Origin: Zestomonas insulae
GTDB lineage: Bacteria > Pseudomonadota > Gammaproteobacteria > Pseudomonadales > Pseudomonadaceae
DNA length: 64,000 nucleotides
Assembly (NCBI RefSeq): GCF_016901015.1
Contig: NZ_JAFEUP010000001.1
Location: forward strand, 868,001 to 932,000
Direction: 5' to 3'
Positions within the stretch are counted from its first letter, which is position 1. Every line of letters begins with the position of its first letter. The position numbers and the translations under genes are program-made. The notes beneath the pieces were generated by a model. The model searched no databases. It was not told where the DNA came from and saw only the letters and a program-made list of their open reading frames with translations. This document shows positions 46,090 to 53,991 of this stretch, piece by piece.

Positions 46090-46925
46090 GCACCTTCGGC
46101 AGTGGTCTGCTGCTTGGCCTGTTGCTCGCCCTCGCCGCCGCGCTAGCGGTCTGGTCGCTGAGCCGCCGACGCCTACCGCGCCAGGCCTCCGGCGAGGCGC
46201 CACAAGCCCACCACGAACTGCCGCCCTCGCTGCTCGACGCCCTGCAACAGATGCGCATCAAGTCGATCATGCTGCCGCGCAGCGAAATCCAGGGCATCGA
46301 CATCGGCGCCGCGCCGGAGCAGATCGTCAGCCAGCTGCGCGCCTCGGCTCACACTCGCCTGCCGCTGTACCGCGGCGACATCAACCACATCGAAGGCCTG
46401 CTGCACGTGCGGCAGATCGCCCAGCTAATCGGCCGCGCCGACCTGGATGGCGCCGCGCTGTTGGCGGCCAGCAAGGAAGCCTATTTCGTCCCGGAAAGCA
46501 CGCCACTGCTGACCCAGCTGCTCAATTTTCAGAAGGAACAGCGGCGCATCGCCATCGTCGTCGACGAGTACGGCGACGTGCTGGGCCTGGTCAGCCTGGA
46601 AGACATCTTCCGCGAACTGATCGGGGAGTTCGGCAACCTCGACGAGATCGGTCCCAACCCGGCGATCCAGCCCGAGGACGACGGCCGCTATAGCCTCGAC
46701 GGCTCGCTGCACTTGCGCGAACTCAACCGCGCGCTCGGCTGGCAGCTCCCCTGCGACGGGCCGAAGACCCTCAACGGCCTGATCACCGAGGCCCTGGAGC
46801 AGATTCCGGACACCTGCGTGTGCCTGAAGATCGGCCCGTATCGCCTGGAAACCCTGGCCACTCGTGACAATCGCGTGGTGCGCGTGCGCGCCTGGCGCGC
46901 CGACGCCGCGCGCGGCCAGCGCTAG
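46086..46925 (+). CDS. CBS-pair / CorC-HlyC domain protein with one membrane segment
   Basis: 279 residues. One N-terminal membrane helix (about 5-27), then a CBS pair (about 57-185, MLPRSEIQGIDIG, HTRLPLYRGDINHIEGLLHVRQI, IAIVVDEYGDVLGLVSLEDIFREL) and a CorC/HlyC domain (about 200-275, DGRYSLDGSLHLRELNRALG). CorB/CNNM-type transporters normally begin with a DUF21 membrane domain of three to four helices, which is missing here. It may be a regulatory subunit rather than a transporter. Translationally coupled to the CcsA-like gene. Confidence 0.88.
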   Translation: MSTFGSGLLLGLLLALAAALAVWSLSRRRLPRQASGEAPQAHHELPPSLLDALQQMRIKSIMLPRSEIQGIDIGAAPEQIVSQLRASAHTRLPLYRGDINHIEGLLHVRQIAQLIGRADLDGAALLAASKEAYFVPESTPLLTQLLNFQKEQRRIAIVVDEYGDVLGLVSLEDIFRELIGEFGNLDEIGPNPAIQPEDDGRYSLDGSLHLRELNRALGWQLPCDGPKTLNGLITEALEQIPDTCVCLKIGPYRLETLATRDNRVVRVRAWRADAARGQR

Positions 46926-47154
46926 GCTCGAGCCGCCACCCAAGCCGGTTGCCCGGCGCTTCCGCCGCTCCCTATAATCGACCGCGCTTACCCAGCCTCC
47001 CCGCCGTCCGCCCGCGCTACCCGCGCCGGCGCCAGGGAAACTGCGCGCCCCGCCACCCGCCGCGCCCGCAGTACGCATGCACCGCCAGCCATTCCCGCGC
47101 CCGCCCTCCTCCATGCTCACGCCAGCGCGTCGAGCGCCTGCCCGGGATGCCCGC

Positions 47155-48471
47155 ATGACCAGCACCACCACTCTGCCCACCGAGCTCGACACACCGACCG
47201 GCAACTCGCCGGCCCGCGTGGCCACCGCCAGCTTCATCGGTACCGCCATCGAGTTCTACGATTTCTACGTCTACGCCACGGCCGCCGCCTTGGTGATCGG
47301 CCCGGTGTTCTTTCCGCAGGGCTCGAGCACCGCGCAGATGCTCTCGGCGTTCATCACCTTCGGCATCGCCTTTCTCGCCCGCCCGCTCGGCTCCGCGCTG
47401 TTCGGTCATTTCGGTGACCGCATCGGCCGCAAGTCGACGCTGGTCGCCTCGCTGCTGCTGATGGGCGTCTCCACCACCCTGATCGGCGTGCTGCCCGGCT
47501 ACGACAGCATCGGTTTCTGGGCGCCACTGTTGCTGTGCCTGCTGCGCTTTGGCCAGGGCCTCGGCCTGGGCGGTGAATGGGGCGGCGCCGCACTGCTCGC
47601 CACCGAGAATGCGCCGCCGGGCAAACGCGCCTGGTTCGGCATGTTCCCGCAACTCGGCCCGTCGATCGGCTTCCTCGCCGCCAATGGACTGTTCCTCAGC
47701 CTGGCCATGCTGCTCGACGACCAGCAGTTCCGCGCCTGGGGCTGGCGCATTCCGTTCCTGCTCAGCGCCGTGCTGGTGATCGTCGGCCTGTATGTGCGCC
47801 TGAAGCTCGAGGAATCGCCGGTGTTCGCCAACGCGGTCGCCCGCCAGGAACGGGTCAAGCTGCCGCTGGTCGAGACGCTCAGCCAGCACTGGCGGCCGAT
47901 GCTGCTCGGCGCACTGGCCATGGTGGTGTGCTACGCGCTGTTCTACATCTCCACAGTGTTTTCCCTGAGCTACGGCGTGACCAGCCTCGGCTACAGCCGC
48001 GAGAGCTTCCTCGGCATGCTGTGCTTCGCCGTGCTGTTCATGGCCCTGGCGACACCGCTGTCGGCCTGGCTCAGCGACCGCTTCGGGCGTAAACCTGTGC
48101 TGCTGCTCGGCTGCGCGCTGGCAATCCTCTCCGGCTTCGCCATGCAGCCGCTGCTGACCCAGGGCTCCAGCGTCGCGGTGACGCTGTTCCTGGCCGTCGA
48201 GCTGTTCCTCATGGGTTTCACTTTCGCGCCGATGGGCGCCCTGCTGCCGGAGCTGTTCCCCACCCAGGTGCGCTACACCGGCGCCTCAGCGGCCTACAAC
48301 CTGGGCGGCATCGTCGGCGCCTCGGCAGCGCCGTTCTTCGCCCAGAAGCTGGTGACCATCGGCGGCCTCGGCTATGTCGGCGGCTACGTGTCGGTCGCCG
48401 CGCTGATCAGCCTGCTGGCTGTGCTGTGCCTGAAAGAGACTCGCGACCGCGACCTCAGCCGCGTGCACTGA
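47155..48471 (+). CDS. MFS transporter, metabolite:H+ symporter type
   Basis: 438 residues, twelve transmembrane helices. Typical MHS-family text: TASFIGTAIEFYDFYVYATAAA near the start (in part), the loop GHFGDRIGRKSTL and LRFGQGLGLGGEWGGAALLATENAP. Such symporters take up dicarboxylates, shikimate, proline-betaine and similar solutes; the substrate is not predictable. The start at 47155 (MTSTTTLPTE) is chosen over an in-frame ATG 26 codons upstream that would add a Pro/Arg-rich extension. Confidence 0.92.
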   Translation: MTSTTTLPTELDTPTGNSPARVATASFIGTAIEFYDFYVYATAAALVIGPVFFPQGSSTAQMLSAFITFGIAFLARPLGSALFGHFGDRIGRKSTLVASLLLMGVSTTLIGVLPGYDSIGFWAPLLLCLLRFGQGLGLGGEWGGAALLATENAPPGKRAWFGMFPQLGPSIGFLAANGLFLSLAMLLDDQQFRAWGWRIPFLLSAVLVIVGLYVRLKLEESPVFANAVARQERVKLPLVETLSQHWRPMLLGALAMVVCYALFYISTVFSLSYGVTSLGYSRESFLGMLCFAVLFMALATPLSAWLSDRFGRKPVLLLGCALAILSGFAMQPLLTQGSSVAVTLFLAVELFLMGFTFAPMGALLPELFPTQVRYTGASAAYNLGGIVGASAAPFFAQKLVTIGGLGYVGGYVSVAALISLLAVLCLKETRDRDLSRVH

Positions 48472-48474
48472 GCT

Positions 48475-49200
48475 TCAGCGGGCCTGGCCGAGCAATTCGG
48501 CCAGGCTCTCGCCCCAGGTGCGGTAACCCAGCGCCGACGGGTGATAGCCATCCACCGCGAGGAATTCCCGCTGCATGCGGATCTCCGCCCCGCAGTACGC
48601 CGCGCCTCGCTCGCTGGCGAGCGCGCGCAGCTGCGCGTCCATCAACCGCGCGCGCCAGCCGAACAACTGGCGCAGCAGCCAGGGCAAGGCATGGAAATGC
48701 TCCAGCGGCGGCACCGCCGTGCACACCACTTGCGCACCGTGCGCCTGGAAATGCGCGATCAACTGACCTAACGCGGTGCGCCAGGCCTTCAGCGAGGTGA
48801 AGTGGGTGGTGTCGTTGACGCCGAACACCAGCACCACCAGATCGGCGTCCAGCGCGGCCTGCGGCAACAGTCGCTGACACGCCTGCCCGGCGGTGATGCC
48901 GTTTTCGCCGAGAGCCTGCCAGTGCACGCCGCGTTGCAGACGCGCACTCAGCGCAGTGGCCAGCTGACCAGCCAGGGCCTGATCGAGACAGGCGGCACCG
49001 ACGCCGGCGACCGTCGACTCCCCCAACAGCAGCAGCTTCAGCGGCGCCCCTGCCTCGGCGCTGGCGACCATGCCCTGCTCCGCCCCGGCGGCTGACGCCA
49101 AGCGCAGGGCATTACGCCGGGTGCGTAGCGCCAGCGGCAGGAGGATCGGCAGCAGAGTCAGCAGCGCCGACCACCAGGCCAAGCCGCGCCAGCGACTCAC
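48475..49200 (-). CDS. SGNH/GDSL-type hydrolase with N-terminal membrane anchor
   Basis: 241 residues. A hydrophobic N-terminal segment (about 8-26) may anchor it in the inner membrane facing the periplasm. Esterase motifs: GEST with Ser62 (block I), GENG (block II, about 98-101), GVND (block III) and [10 protein letters not shown] (block V, Asp and His). Substrate unknown. Its ATG overlaps the purT stop by 4 bases, so it is coupled to purT. Confidence 0.9.
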   Translation of the reverse strand: MSRWRGLAWWSALLTLLPILLPLALRTRRNALRLASAAGAEQGMVASAEAGAPLKLLLLGESTVAGVGAACLDQALAGQLATALSARLQRGVHWQALGENGITAGQACQRLLPQAALDADLVVLVFGVNDTTHFTSLKAWRTALGQLIAHFQAHGAQVVCTAVPPLEHFHALPWLLRQLFGWRARLMDAQLRALASERGAAYCGAEIRMQREFLAVDGYHPSALGYRTWGESLAELLGQAR

Positions 49201-50378
49201 AGCTCGACGTCGACCGCCTGCGCGGCGCGCAGTGCCTTGGCGCGCGCCAGCTCGATCGATGCATCACGCGCCAGGGTCACGCCCATGCGCCGCTGCCCGG
49301 CCACTTCCGGCTTGCCGAACAGGCGCAGCGCGGTGTCCGGCTCGCTCAGTGCGGCACCGAGGTTGGCGAAAGCGGTCTGCTGCGAGTGGCCGTCGACCAG
49401 AATCACCGCCGAGGCCGACGGGCCGAGCTGGCGAATCACCGGGATCGGCAGACCGAGAATCGCCCGCGCGTGCAGGGCAAATTCCGACAGGTCCTGGGAG
49501 ATCAGGGTGACCAGTCCGGTGTCGTGCGGGCGCGGCGAAACCTCGCTGAACCAAACCTGGTCGCCCTTGATGAACAGCTCGACGCCGAACAGACCACGCC
49601 CGCCGAGCGCCTCTGTGACCGCCTGGGCGATGCGCTCGGACTCGACCAGCGCGCGCGGGCTCATCGCCTGCGGCTGCCAGGACTCCTGGTAATCGCCCTT
49701 CTCCTGACGGTGGCCGACCGGTGCGCAGAAGGTGGTGCCACCGGCGTGGCGCACGGTGAGCAGAGTGATTTCATAGTCGAAGTCGATGAAGCCCTCGACG
49801 ATCACCCGCCCCTTGCCGGCGCGGCCGCCTTCCTGGGCGTAATCCCAGGCCTTCTGCACATCGTCCGGACCGCGCAGCAGACTCTGGCCCTTGCCGGACG
49901 AGCTCATGATCGGCTTGACCACGCAGGGGAAGCCGAGGTCATCCACCGCGCAGCGGTACTCCTCGACGGAGTCGGCGAAATGGTACGGCGAGGTCGGCAG
50001 CTCCAGCTCTTCGGCGGCCAGGCGGCGAATGCCCTCGCGGTTCATGGTCAGCTGCGCGGCACGCGCGGTGGGGATCACAGTGAAGCCCTCGGCCTCCAGT
50101 TCGACCAGCGTGGCGGTGGCGATCGCCTCGATTTCCGGGACGATGTAGTGCGGCTGCTCCAGCTCGATCACTGCACGCAAGGCGGCGCCGTCGAGCATAT
50201 TGACCACGTGACTGCGGTGCGCCACCTGCATGGCCGGCGCATCGGCATAGCGATCCACCGCGATCACTTCAACGCCCAGGCGCTGCAGTTCGATGACAAC
50301 TTCCTTGCCCAGCTCGCCCGAGCCACACAGAAGGACGCGGGTCGCGGTCGGCGACAAAGGGGTTCCGATACGGGACAT
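49197..50378 (-). CDS. purT: Formate-dependent GAR transformylase (PurT)
   Basis: 393 residues, ATP-grasp enzyme using formate and ATP to formylate glycinamide ribonucleotide in purine synthesis. Text: [29 protein letters not shown] (in part), the ATP-grasp core [12 protein letters not shown], and [17 protein letters not shown]. Start ATG at 50378 ([10 protein letters not shown]). The SGNH hydrolase gene is coupled behind it. Confidence 0.97.
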   Translation of the reverse strand: MSRIGTPLSPTATRVLLCGSGELGKEVVIELQRLGVEVIAVDRYADAPAMQVAHRSHVVNMLDGAALRAVIELEQPHYIVPEIEAIATATLVELEAEGFTVIPTARAAQLTMNREGIRRLAAEELELPTSPYHFADSVEEYRCAVDDLGFPCVVKPIMSSSGKGQSLLRGPDDVQKAWDYAQEGGRAGKGRVIVEGFIDFDYEITLLTVRHAGGTTFCAPVGHRQEKGDYQESWQPQAMSPRALVESERIAQAVTEALGGRGLFGVELFIKGDQVWFSEVSPRPHDTGLVTLISQDLSEFALHARAILGLPIPVIRQLGPSASAVILVDGHSQQTAFANLGAALSEPDTALRLFGKPEVAGQRRMGVTLARDASIELARAKALRAAQAVDVEL

Positions 50379-50415
50379 GCTGTTTCCTCGACAAACCGGG
50401 CGAGCGACTCGCCAC

Positions 50416-50444
50416 AAAAACGAAAACGGCGCCGCAGCGGCGCC
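50416..50444 (-). terminator. Rho-independent terminator after the DUF1289 gene
   Basis: Stem GGCGCCGC/GCGGCGCC on the minus strand followed by GTTTTCGTTTTT, 17 bases beyond the stop of the DUF1289 gene. Confidence 0.85.
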
Positions 50445-50460
50445 AGTCATAGGCAATAAA

Positions 50461-50649
50461 TCAGTGCAGCAGGCCCTTGGCCTTAGCGCGCTCGTGGCAG
50501 CGCTTGAGCACCTCGCGACGTTCCTGGTTGTCCATCCGCCCCCAGCGCGTGATCTCGGCGACGCTGCGCTGGCAGCCAGTGCAGATGTCATCCTCGTCCA
50601 AGGCGCAGATCGACACGCAGGGCGAGGCGACCGGTCGTTCGCGCTCCAT
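50461..50649 (-). CDS. DUF1289 small cysteine protein
   Basis: 62 residues with the family's cysteine pattern [16 protein letters not shown] (Cys11, 15, 23, 26), which should bind a metal or iron-sulfur cluster, followed by [24 protein letters not shown]. Its ATG shares one base with the stop of the gamma carbonic anhydrase gene (TGATG), so the two are coupled. No function is established for the family. Confidence 0.93.
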   Translation of the reverse strand: MERERPVASPCVSICALDEDDICTGCQRSVAEITRWGRMDNQERREVLKRCHERAKAKGLLH

Positions 50650-51173
50650 CAGTCGTCCTGCACCACCAGCTCGCGGGCGAAGCGCTGGGCGTTGTGCACG
50701 TAGTGCGCGGCGCTGGCCTCGAGCATCTTCTTCTGCGGCTCGCTGAGCTCGCGCACCACCTTGCCCGGCGAACCCATCACCAGCGAACCGTCGGGAATTT
50801 CCTTGCCTTCGGGGATCAGCGAATTGGCGCCGATGATGCAGTACTTGCCGATCTTGGCGCCGTTGAGCACCACCGCGTTGATGCCGATCAGGCTGTAATC
50901 GCCGACGCTGCAGCCATGCAGCATGGTGTTGTGGCCGATGGTCACGCCCTTGCCGATTACCGTGGGGAAGCCGGCGTCGGCGTGCATCACCGTTCCATCT
51001 TGCACGTTGCTGTTCTCACCGATGGTGATCTGCTCGACGTCGCCACGCAGGGTGGCGCCGAACCACACGCTGGCGCCGGCCTCCAGCTTGACCTTGCCGA
51101 TCACCGCGGCATTCGGGGCGATCCAGCAGTCCGGATGAGCATCGACTCGGGCATCGCCCAGGCGGTATTTCAT
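50649..51173 (-). CDS. Gamma carbonic anhydrase family protein
   Basis: 174 residues, left-handed beta-helix of hexapeptide repeats. The three zinc-ligand histidines of the gamma class are at 64, 81 and 86 ([19 protein letters not shown]). Members of this group (CaiE/PaaY-like) may be true anhydrases or acyltransferase-like, and activity is often not shown. The next gene, DUF1289, is translationally coupled to it. Confidence 0.93.
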   Translation of the reverse strand: MKYRLGDARVDAHPDCWIAPNAAVIGKVKLEAGASVWFGATLRGDVEQITIGENSNVQDGTVMHADAGFPTVIGKGVTIGHNTMLHGCSVGDYSLIGINAVVLNGAKIGKYCIIGANSLIPEGKEIPDGSLVMGSPGKVVRELSEPQKKMLEASAAHYVHNAQRFARELVVQDD

Positions 51174-51210
51174 TGCAGGTTCCTCAGGCTAATCGGTGTA
51201 CAGGTCTGTT

Positions 51211-51819
51211 TCAGCCCAGTTTGATAAACGACGCGGGCGGCTGATCCAGGCGGATATCGGCGTCGTAGAGCAGGTTGACCAGCTCGACGATCATGATCGC
51301 GGTCAGCCCCCAGATGCGGAACTCGCCGTAGCGATAGCTCGGCACGTACCAGTGCGTACCGTGATCGTCGATGCGGTGGGTGACTTCGCGCGGGTCCTCG
51401 CGAAAGAACGCCAGGGGCACCGAGAATACCGCGGCGATCTCGTCATCATTGGGTTGATACTCAACGAAATCGGGGACGATGCCGACAATTGGCGTGACCT
51501 TGATGCCGTAGCGCGAGACCAGCGGACTGAGCGGCGCGATCACTTCGACCAGCCCCGGTGGCAGGCCGACTTCTTCCTGCGCCTCACGTAGCGCGGTGTG
51601 GATCAGATCGCGGTCTTCCGGGTCGCGACGACCGCCCGGGAAGGCCACTTCGCCGCCGTGGGTGGACAAACCACTGGCGCGCAGGGTGAGCACCAACTCC
51701 GGTTCGTCGCTGCGGGTAATGGGCACCAGTACGGCCGCCTCGGGAAACGCCTGGTCGCCTTCCAGGACGCGTGGCCGGTAATCGCGCACACGTTGGACCA
51801 GTTCATCGAGCATGAACAT
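51211..51819 (-). CDS. Nudix hydrolase, CoA pyrophosphatase (NudL-like)
   Basis: 202 residues. LRASGLSTHGGEVAFPGGR precedes the Nudix helix ALREAQEEVGLPPGL, the CoA-pyrophosphatase arrangement (the UPF0035-type motif preceding the box). It should hydrolyse CoA or its oxidised forms. The ATG at 51819 has AAGG 6-7 bases upstream; the frame upstream remains open but is not needed. Divergent from the next Nudix gene. Confidence 0.9.
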   Translation of the reverse strand: MFMLDELVQRVRDYRPRVLEGDQAFPEAAVLVPITRSDEPELVLTLRASGLSTHGGEVAFPGGRRDPEDRDLIHTALREAQEEVGLPPGLVEVIAPLSPLVSRYGIKVTPIVGIVPDFVEYQPNDDEIAAVFSVPLAFFREDPREVTHRIDDHGTHWYVPSYRYGEFRIWGLTAIMIVELVNLLYDADIRLDQPPASFIKLG

Positions 51820-51983
51820 TCTCTGCCTTTTCTTCTGCCCGGCATCATGGCATGAAAAAAGCGGGCCACCCAAGCCCTGCGCCCCTTGGTCGCAGTATTC
51901 AGCGAGCCAATTCGCGACGCCGCGCACCTTGCGAGGCCAGGCGTCGACGCGCCAAGATGGGCCACTACGGAAGAGGACCCGGC

Positions 51984-52547
51984 ATGAAATTCTGCAGCCT
52001 GTGCGGCGGTGCGATCAGCCAGCACATCCCCAGCGGCGACAACCGCCTGCGCTACGTCTGCACCCAGTGCCAGACCGTGCACTACAAGAACCCGCGCATC
52101 GTCGCCGGCTGTCTGGCCGTGTGGGAGGACCAGGTGCTGCTCTGCCGCCGCGCCATCGAGCCGCGCCGCGGATACTGGACGCTGCCGGCCGGGTTCATGG
52201 AGAACAGCGAAACTATGCTCGAGGCGGCTGCCCGCGAAACCCTCGAGGAGGCGCGGGCGCGGGTCTGCGACATGGACCTCTACACGCTGTTCGACCTGCC
52301 GCACATCAGCCAGGTCTATGTGTTCTTCCGCGCCCGTCTGGCCGATCTGGATTTTGCCGCCGGCGAGGAGAGCCTGGAGGTGCGCCTCTTCCGCGAGGCC
52401 GACATCCCTTGGTCCGAGCTGGCTTTTCCGACTGTCGGCCGTACCTTAGAATGCTACTTCGCCGACCGGGTAGCGCAGACCTACCCCGTGCGCAACGAAC
52501 CGCTCGAGGCGTTGCGCGCGCACTATAAACACGACAAGAAAATCTGA
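51984..52547 (+). CDS. Nudix hydrolase with N-terminal zinc ribbon
   Basis: 187 residues. A zinc ribbon (CSLCG at 4-8 and CTQCQ at about 28-32, four Cys) precedes a Nudix domain with PAGFMENSETMLEAAARETLEEARARV. The last box glycine (REUXEEXGU) is Arg here, a small deviation. Members of this group act as ADP-ribose or related pyrophosphatases. Start at 51984 has GAGGA upstream, though the frame stays open earlier. Confidence 0.88.
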   Translation: MKFCSLCGGAISQHIPSGDNRLRYVCTQCQTVHYKNPRIVAGCLAVWEDQVLLCRRAIEPRRGYWTLPAGFMENSETMLEAAARETLEEARARVCDMDLYTLFDLPHISQVYVFFRARLADLDFAAGEESLEVRLFREADIPWSELAFPTVGRTLECYFADRVAQTYPVRNEPLEALRAHYKHDKKI

Positions 52548-52587
52548 CCGCCTGGCGGTCCATCGAATATCCGGGGAAGTTGTAGCG

Positions 52588-53091
52588 ATGCGTTGGTTGC
52601 TAGCCGTACTGTGTTTGTCCTTTGCCGCCTTCACTCACGCGAACGCTACCCCGACCCTGAATGGTCAGTCCGTCGACAAGGTGTTGGTGATCAAGTCGGA
52701 ACGCAAACTGCACCTGATGGGCAAAGGCGCCGTGCTGAAGAGCTACAAGGTGTCGCTCGGCAAACAGCCGCGTGGCGCCAAGCAGCGCGAGGGCGACAGC
52801 CGCACCCCCGAGGGTTTCTACTGGATCGACTGGCGCAAGACCAGCGACAAGTACAACCTGGCCATGCACATCTCCTACCCCAACATCCGTGACCAGCACA
52901 AAGCCCGCAACGGCGGCTTTCCGCCTGGCGGCATGATCATGATCCACGGCACCCCGATCGATGCCGAGTACCCCGAGTGGTACTTCAGCAGCCTGGACTG
53001 GACCGAGGGCTGCATCGCCATGAAGAACGCCGACATGCAGGAAATCTGGAGCCTGGTCAAAGACGGCACGCTGATCGAGATTCGCCCGTAA
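52588..53091 (+). CDS. Periplasmic L,D-transpeptidase-like protein (YkuD domain)
   Basis: 167 residues with a signal peptide (cleaved near HANA, about 20). Single YkuD domain (about 31-166): His120 in MIHGTP and catalytic Cys142 in TEGCIAMKN. Such enzymes form 3-3 peptidoglycan cross-links or attach lipoproteins to the wall; some members are amidase-like. It follows the zinc-ribbon Nudix gene by 40 bp and is ended by a strong terminator. Confidence 0.9.
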   Translation: MRWLLAVLCLSFAAFTHANATPTLNGQSVDKVLVIKSERKLHLMGKGAVLKSYKVSLGKQPRGAKQREGDSRTPEGFYWIDWRKTSDKYNLAMHISYPNIRDQHKARNGGFPPGGMIMIHGTPIDAEYPEWYFSSLDWTEGCIAMKNADMQEIWSLVKDGTLIEIRP

Positions 53092-53103
53092 CCTGCGGGC
53101 AAC

Positions 53104-53131
53104 AAAAAAGGCGCCGTTGGGCGCCTTTTTT
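53104..53131. terminator. Bidirectional rho-independent terminator (L,D-transpeptidase / YqfO-like)
   Basis: AAAAAAGGCGCC, loop GTTG, GGCGCCTTTTTT: six-base GC stem extended by A-T pairs, between convergent genes. Confidence 0.93.
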
Positions 53132-53138
53132 ATTGTCG

Positions 53139-53456
53139 TCAGAACAGCAGGTCCGACAACCGCCAGACATCGAAGGCCGGTGTCTCGTAGGGATGCGCCT
53201 TGCGCAGCGCCTTGACCGCATCGTGGATCAGCTCGTCGGCGACCACCAACTCGACCCGCCACTCGGCCACCTGCTCGACCTGCCCGGCCTGCCCCAGATA
53301 CGGCTGACTGCCCTGCAACGGGCGAAACTGTCCCTGTCCCAACACCTGCCAGCAGCAGCTGTCGTAATTGCCGATTCGTCCACCGCCGACCGCGAAAATC
53401 GCGGTCTTCACCACTTCCAGGTGGGTTTCCGGCACATAGAAGCACAGCTTGTACAT
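53139..53456 (-). CDS. YqfO / Nif3-C-terminal-like small protein
   Basis: 105 residues, starting MYKLCFYVPETHLEVVKTAIFA, with GGGRIGNYDSCCW and HPYETPAFDVW, the conserved text of the PII-like insert domain in YqfO (Nif3 family), here on its own. GGAGAACTCG precedes the ATG at 53456. Predicted small trimeric metal- or ligand-binding protein; function unknown. Confidence 0.9.
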   Translation of the reverse strand: MYKLCFYVPETHLEVVKTAIFAVGGGRIGNYDSCCWQVLGQGQFRPLQGSQPYLGQAGQVEQVAEWRVELVVADELIHDAVKALRKAHPYETPAFDVWRLSDLLF

Positions 53457-53631
53457 CGAGTTCTCCGCAACAAGGAACGAGTAACGCCTACTCGCCAAGC
53501 AGGCCGGCATAGAATAATGGCAATGTGCCTTTACTCACCACCGAGAGGTTCACAACCTGCGGAGTTGGACTGAAAAAGTACCGCCCTGTTTGCTCAGCCA
53601 ATAGAGGCATTTGGAATAAAAGAGCTGCTGT

Positions 53632-53904
53632 CTATTGCCCCAGCCAGAAGCGTCGCCATTTCGCCCGCCAACCCGACGCGGGCGGCGCATGGCTGCCATC
53701 GCAATAGGGCAACTGCGCGGAACGCCCGCAGCGGCACAGCAGCAGCCGCTGCTCGCGGCGAATGGTCAGCTGCAGCGCCTGCGCACAGTCTGCCGGGCAG
53801 TCCGGGCGCTGAGCCGAGCGGCCGCAACGGCACAGGCGCAGCACGTCACCCGGCTGCACCAGGCGCACCTCCGGTAGCACCACCGCTCGCCCCTGCTCGA
53901 CCAT
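53632..53904 (-). CDS. Double CDGSH-type iron-sulfur protein, 90 aa
   Basis: Start at 53904 (MVEQGRAVVLP) with AGGAG 6 bases upstream; an earlier in-frame ATG at 53931 lacks an SD. Two tandem motifs: residues 57-72 CRCGRSAQLPYCDGSH, the canonical CDGSH [2Fe-2S] pattern with three Cys and one His, and residues 25-40 CRCGRSAQRPDCPADC, where CDGSH is replaced by CPADC so the fourth ligand would be Cys40. Otherwise like the dimeric CDGSH proteins of bacteria. Role probably electron transfer or cluster donation; unknown. Confidence 0.87.
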   Translation of the reverse strand: MVEQGRAVVLPEVRLVQPGDVLRLCRCGRSAQRPDCPADCAQALQLTIRREQRLLLCRCGRSAQLPYCDGSHAPPASGWRAKWRRFWLGQ

Positions 53905-53991
53905 CACCCGCTCCTGATCCCCGAATGACAAGAGGGGAAGCCGTCGCCGACTTCCCCTCTCCGTTTACCGACGCTGGCGGACGCCAGGCAC

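Noticed and set aside
53525..53707. A 60-residue plus-strand frame beginning at a GTG
   Set aside because: No ribosome site, no known motif, and it overlaps the CDGSH gene on the other strand.
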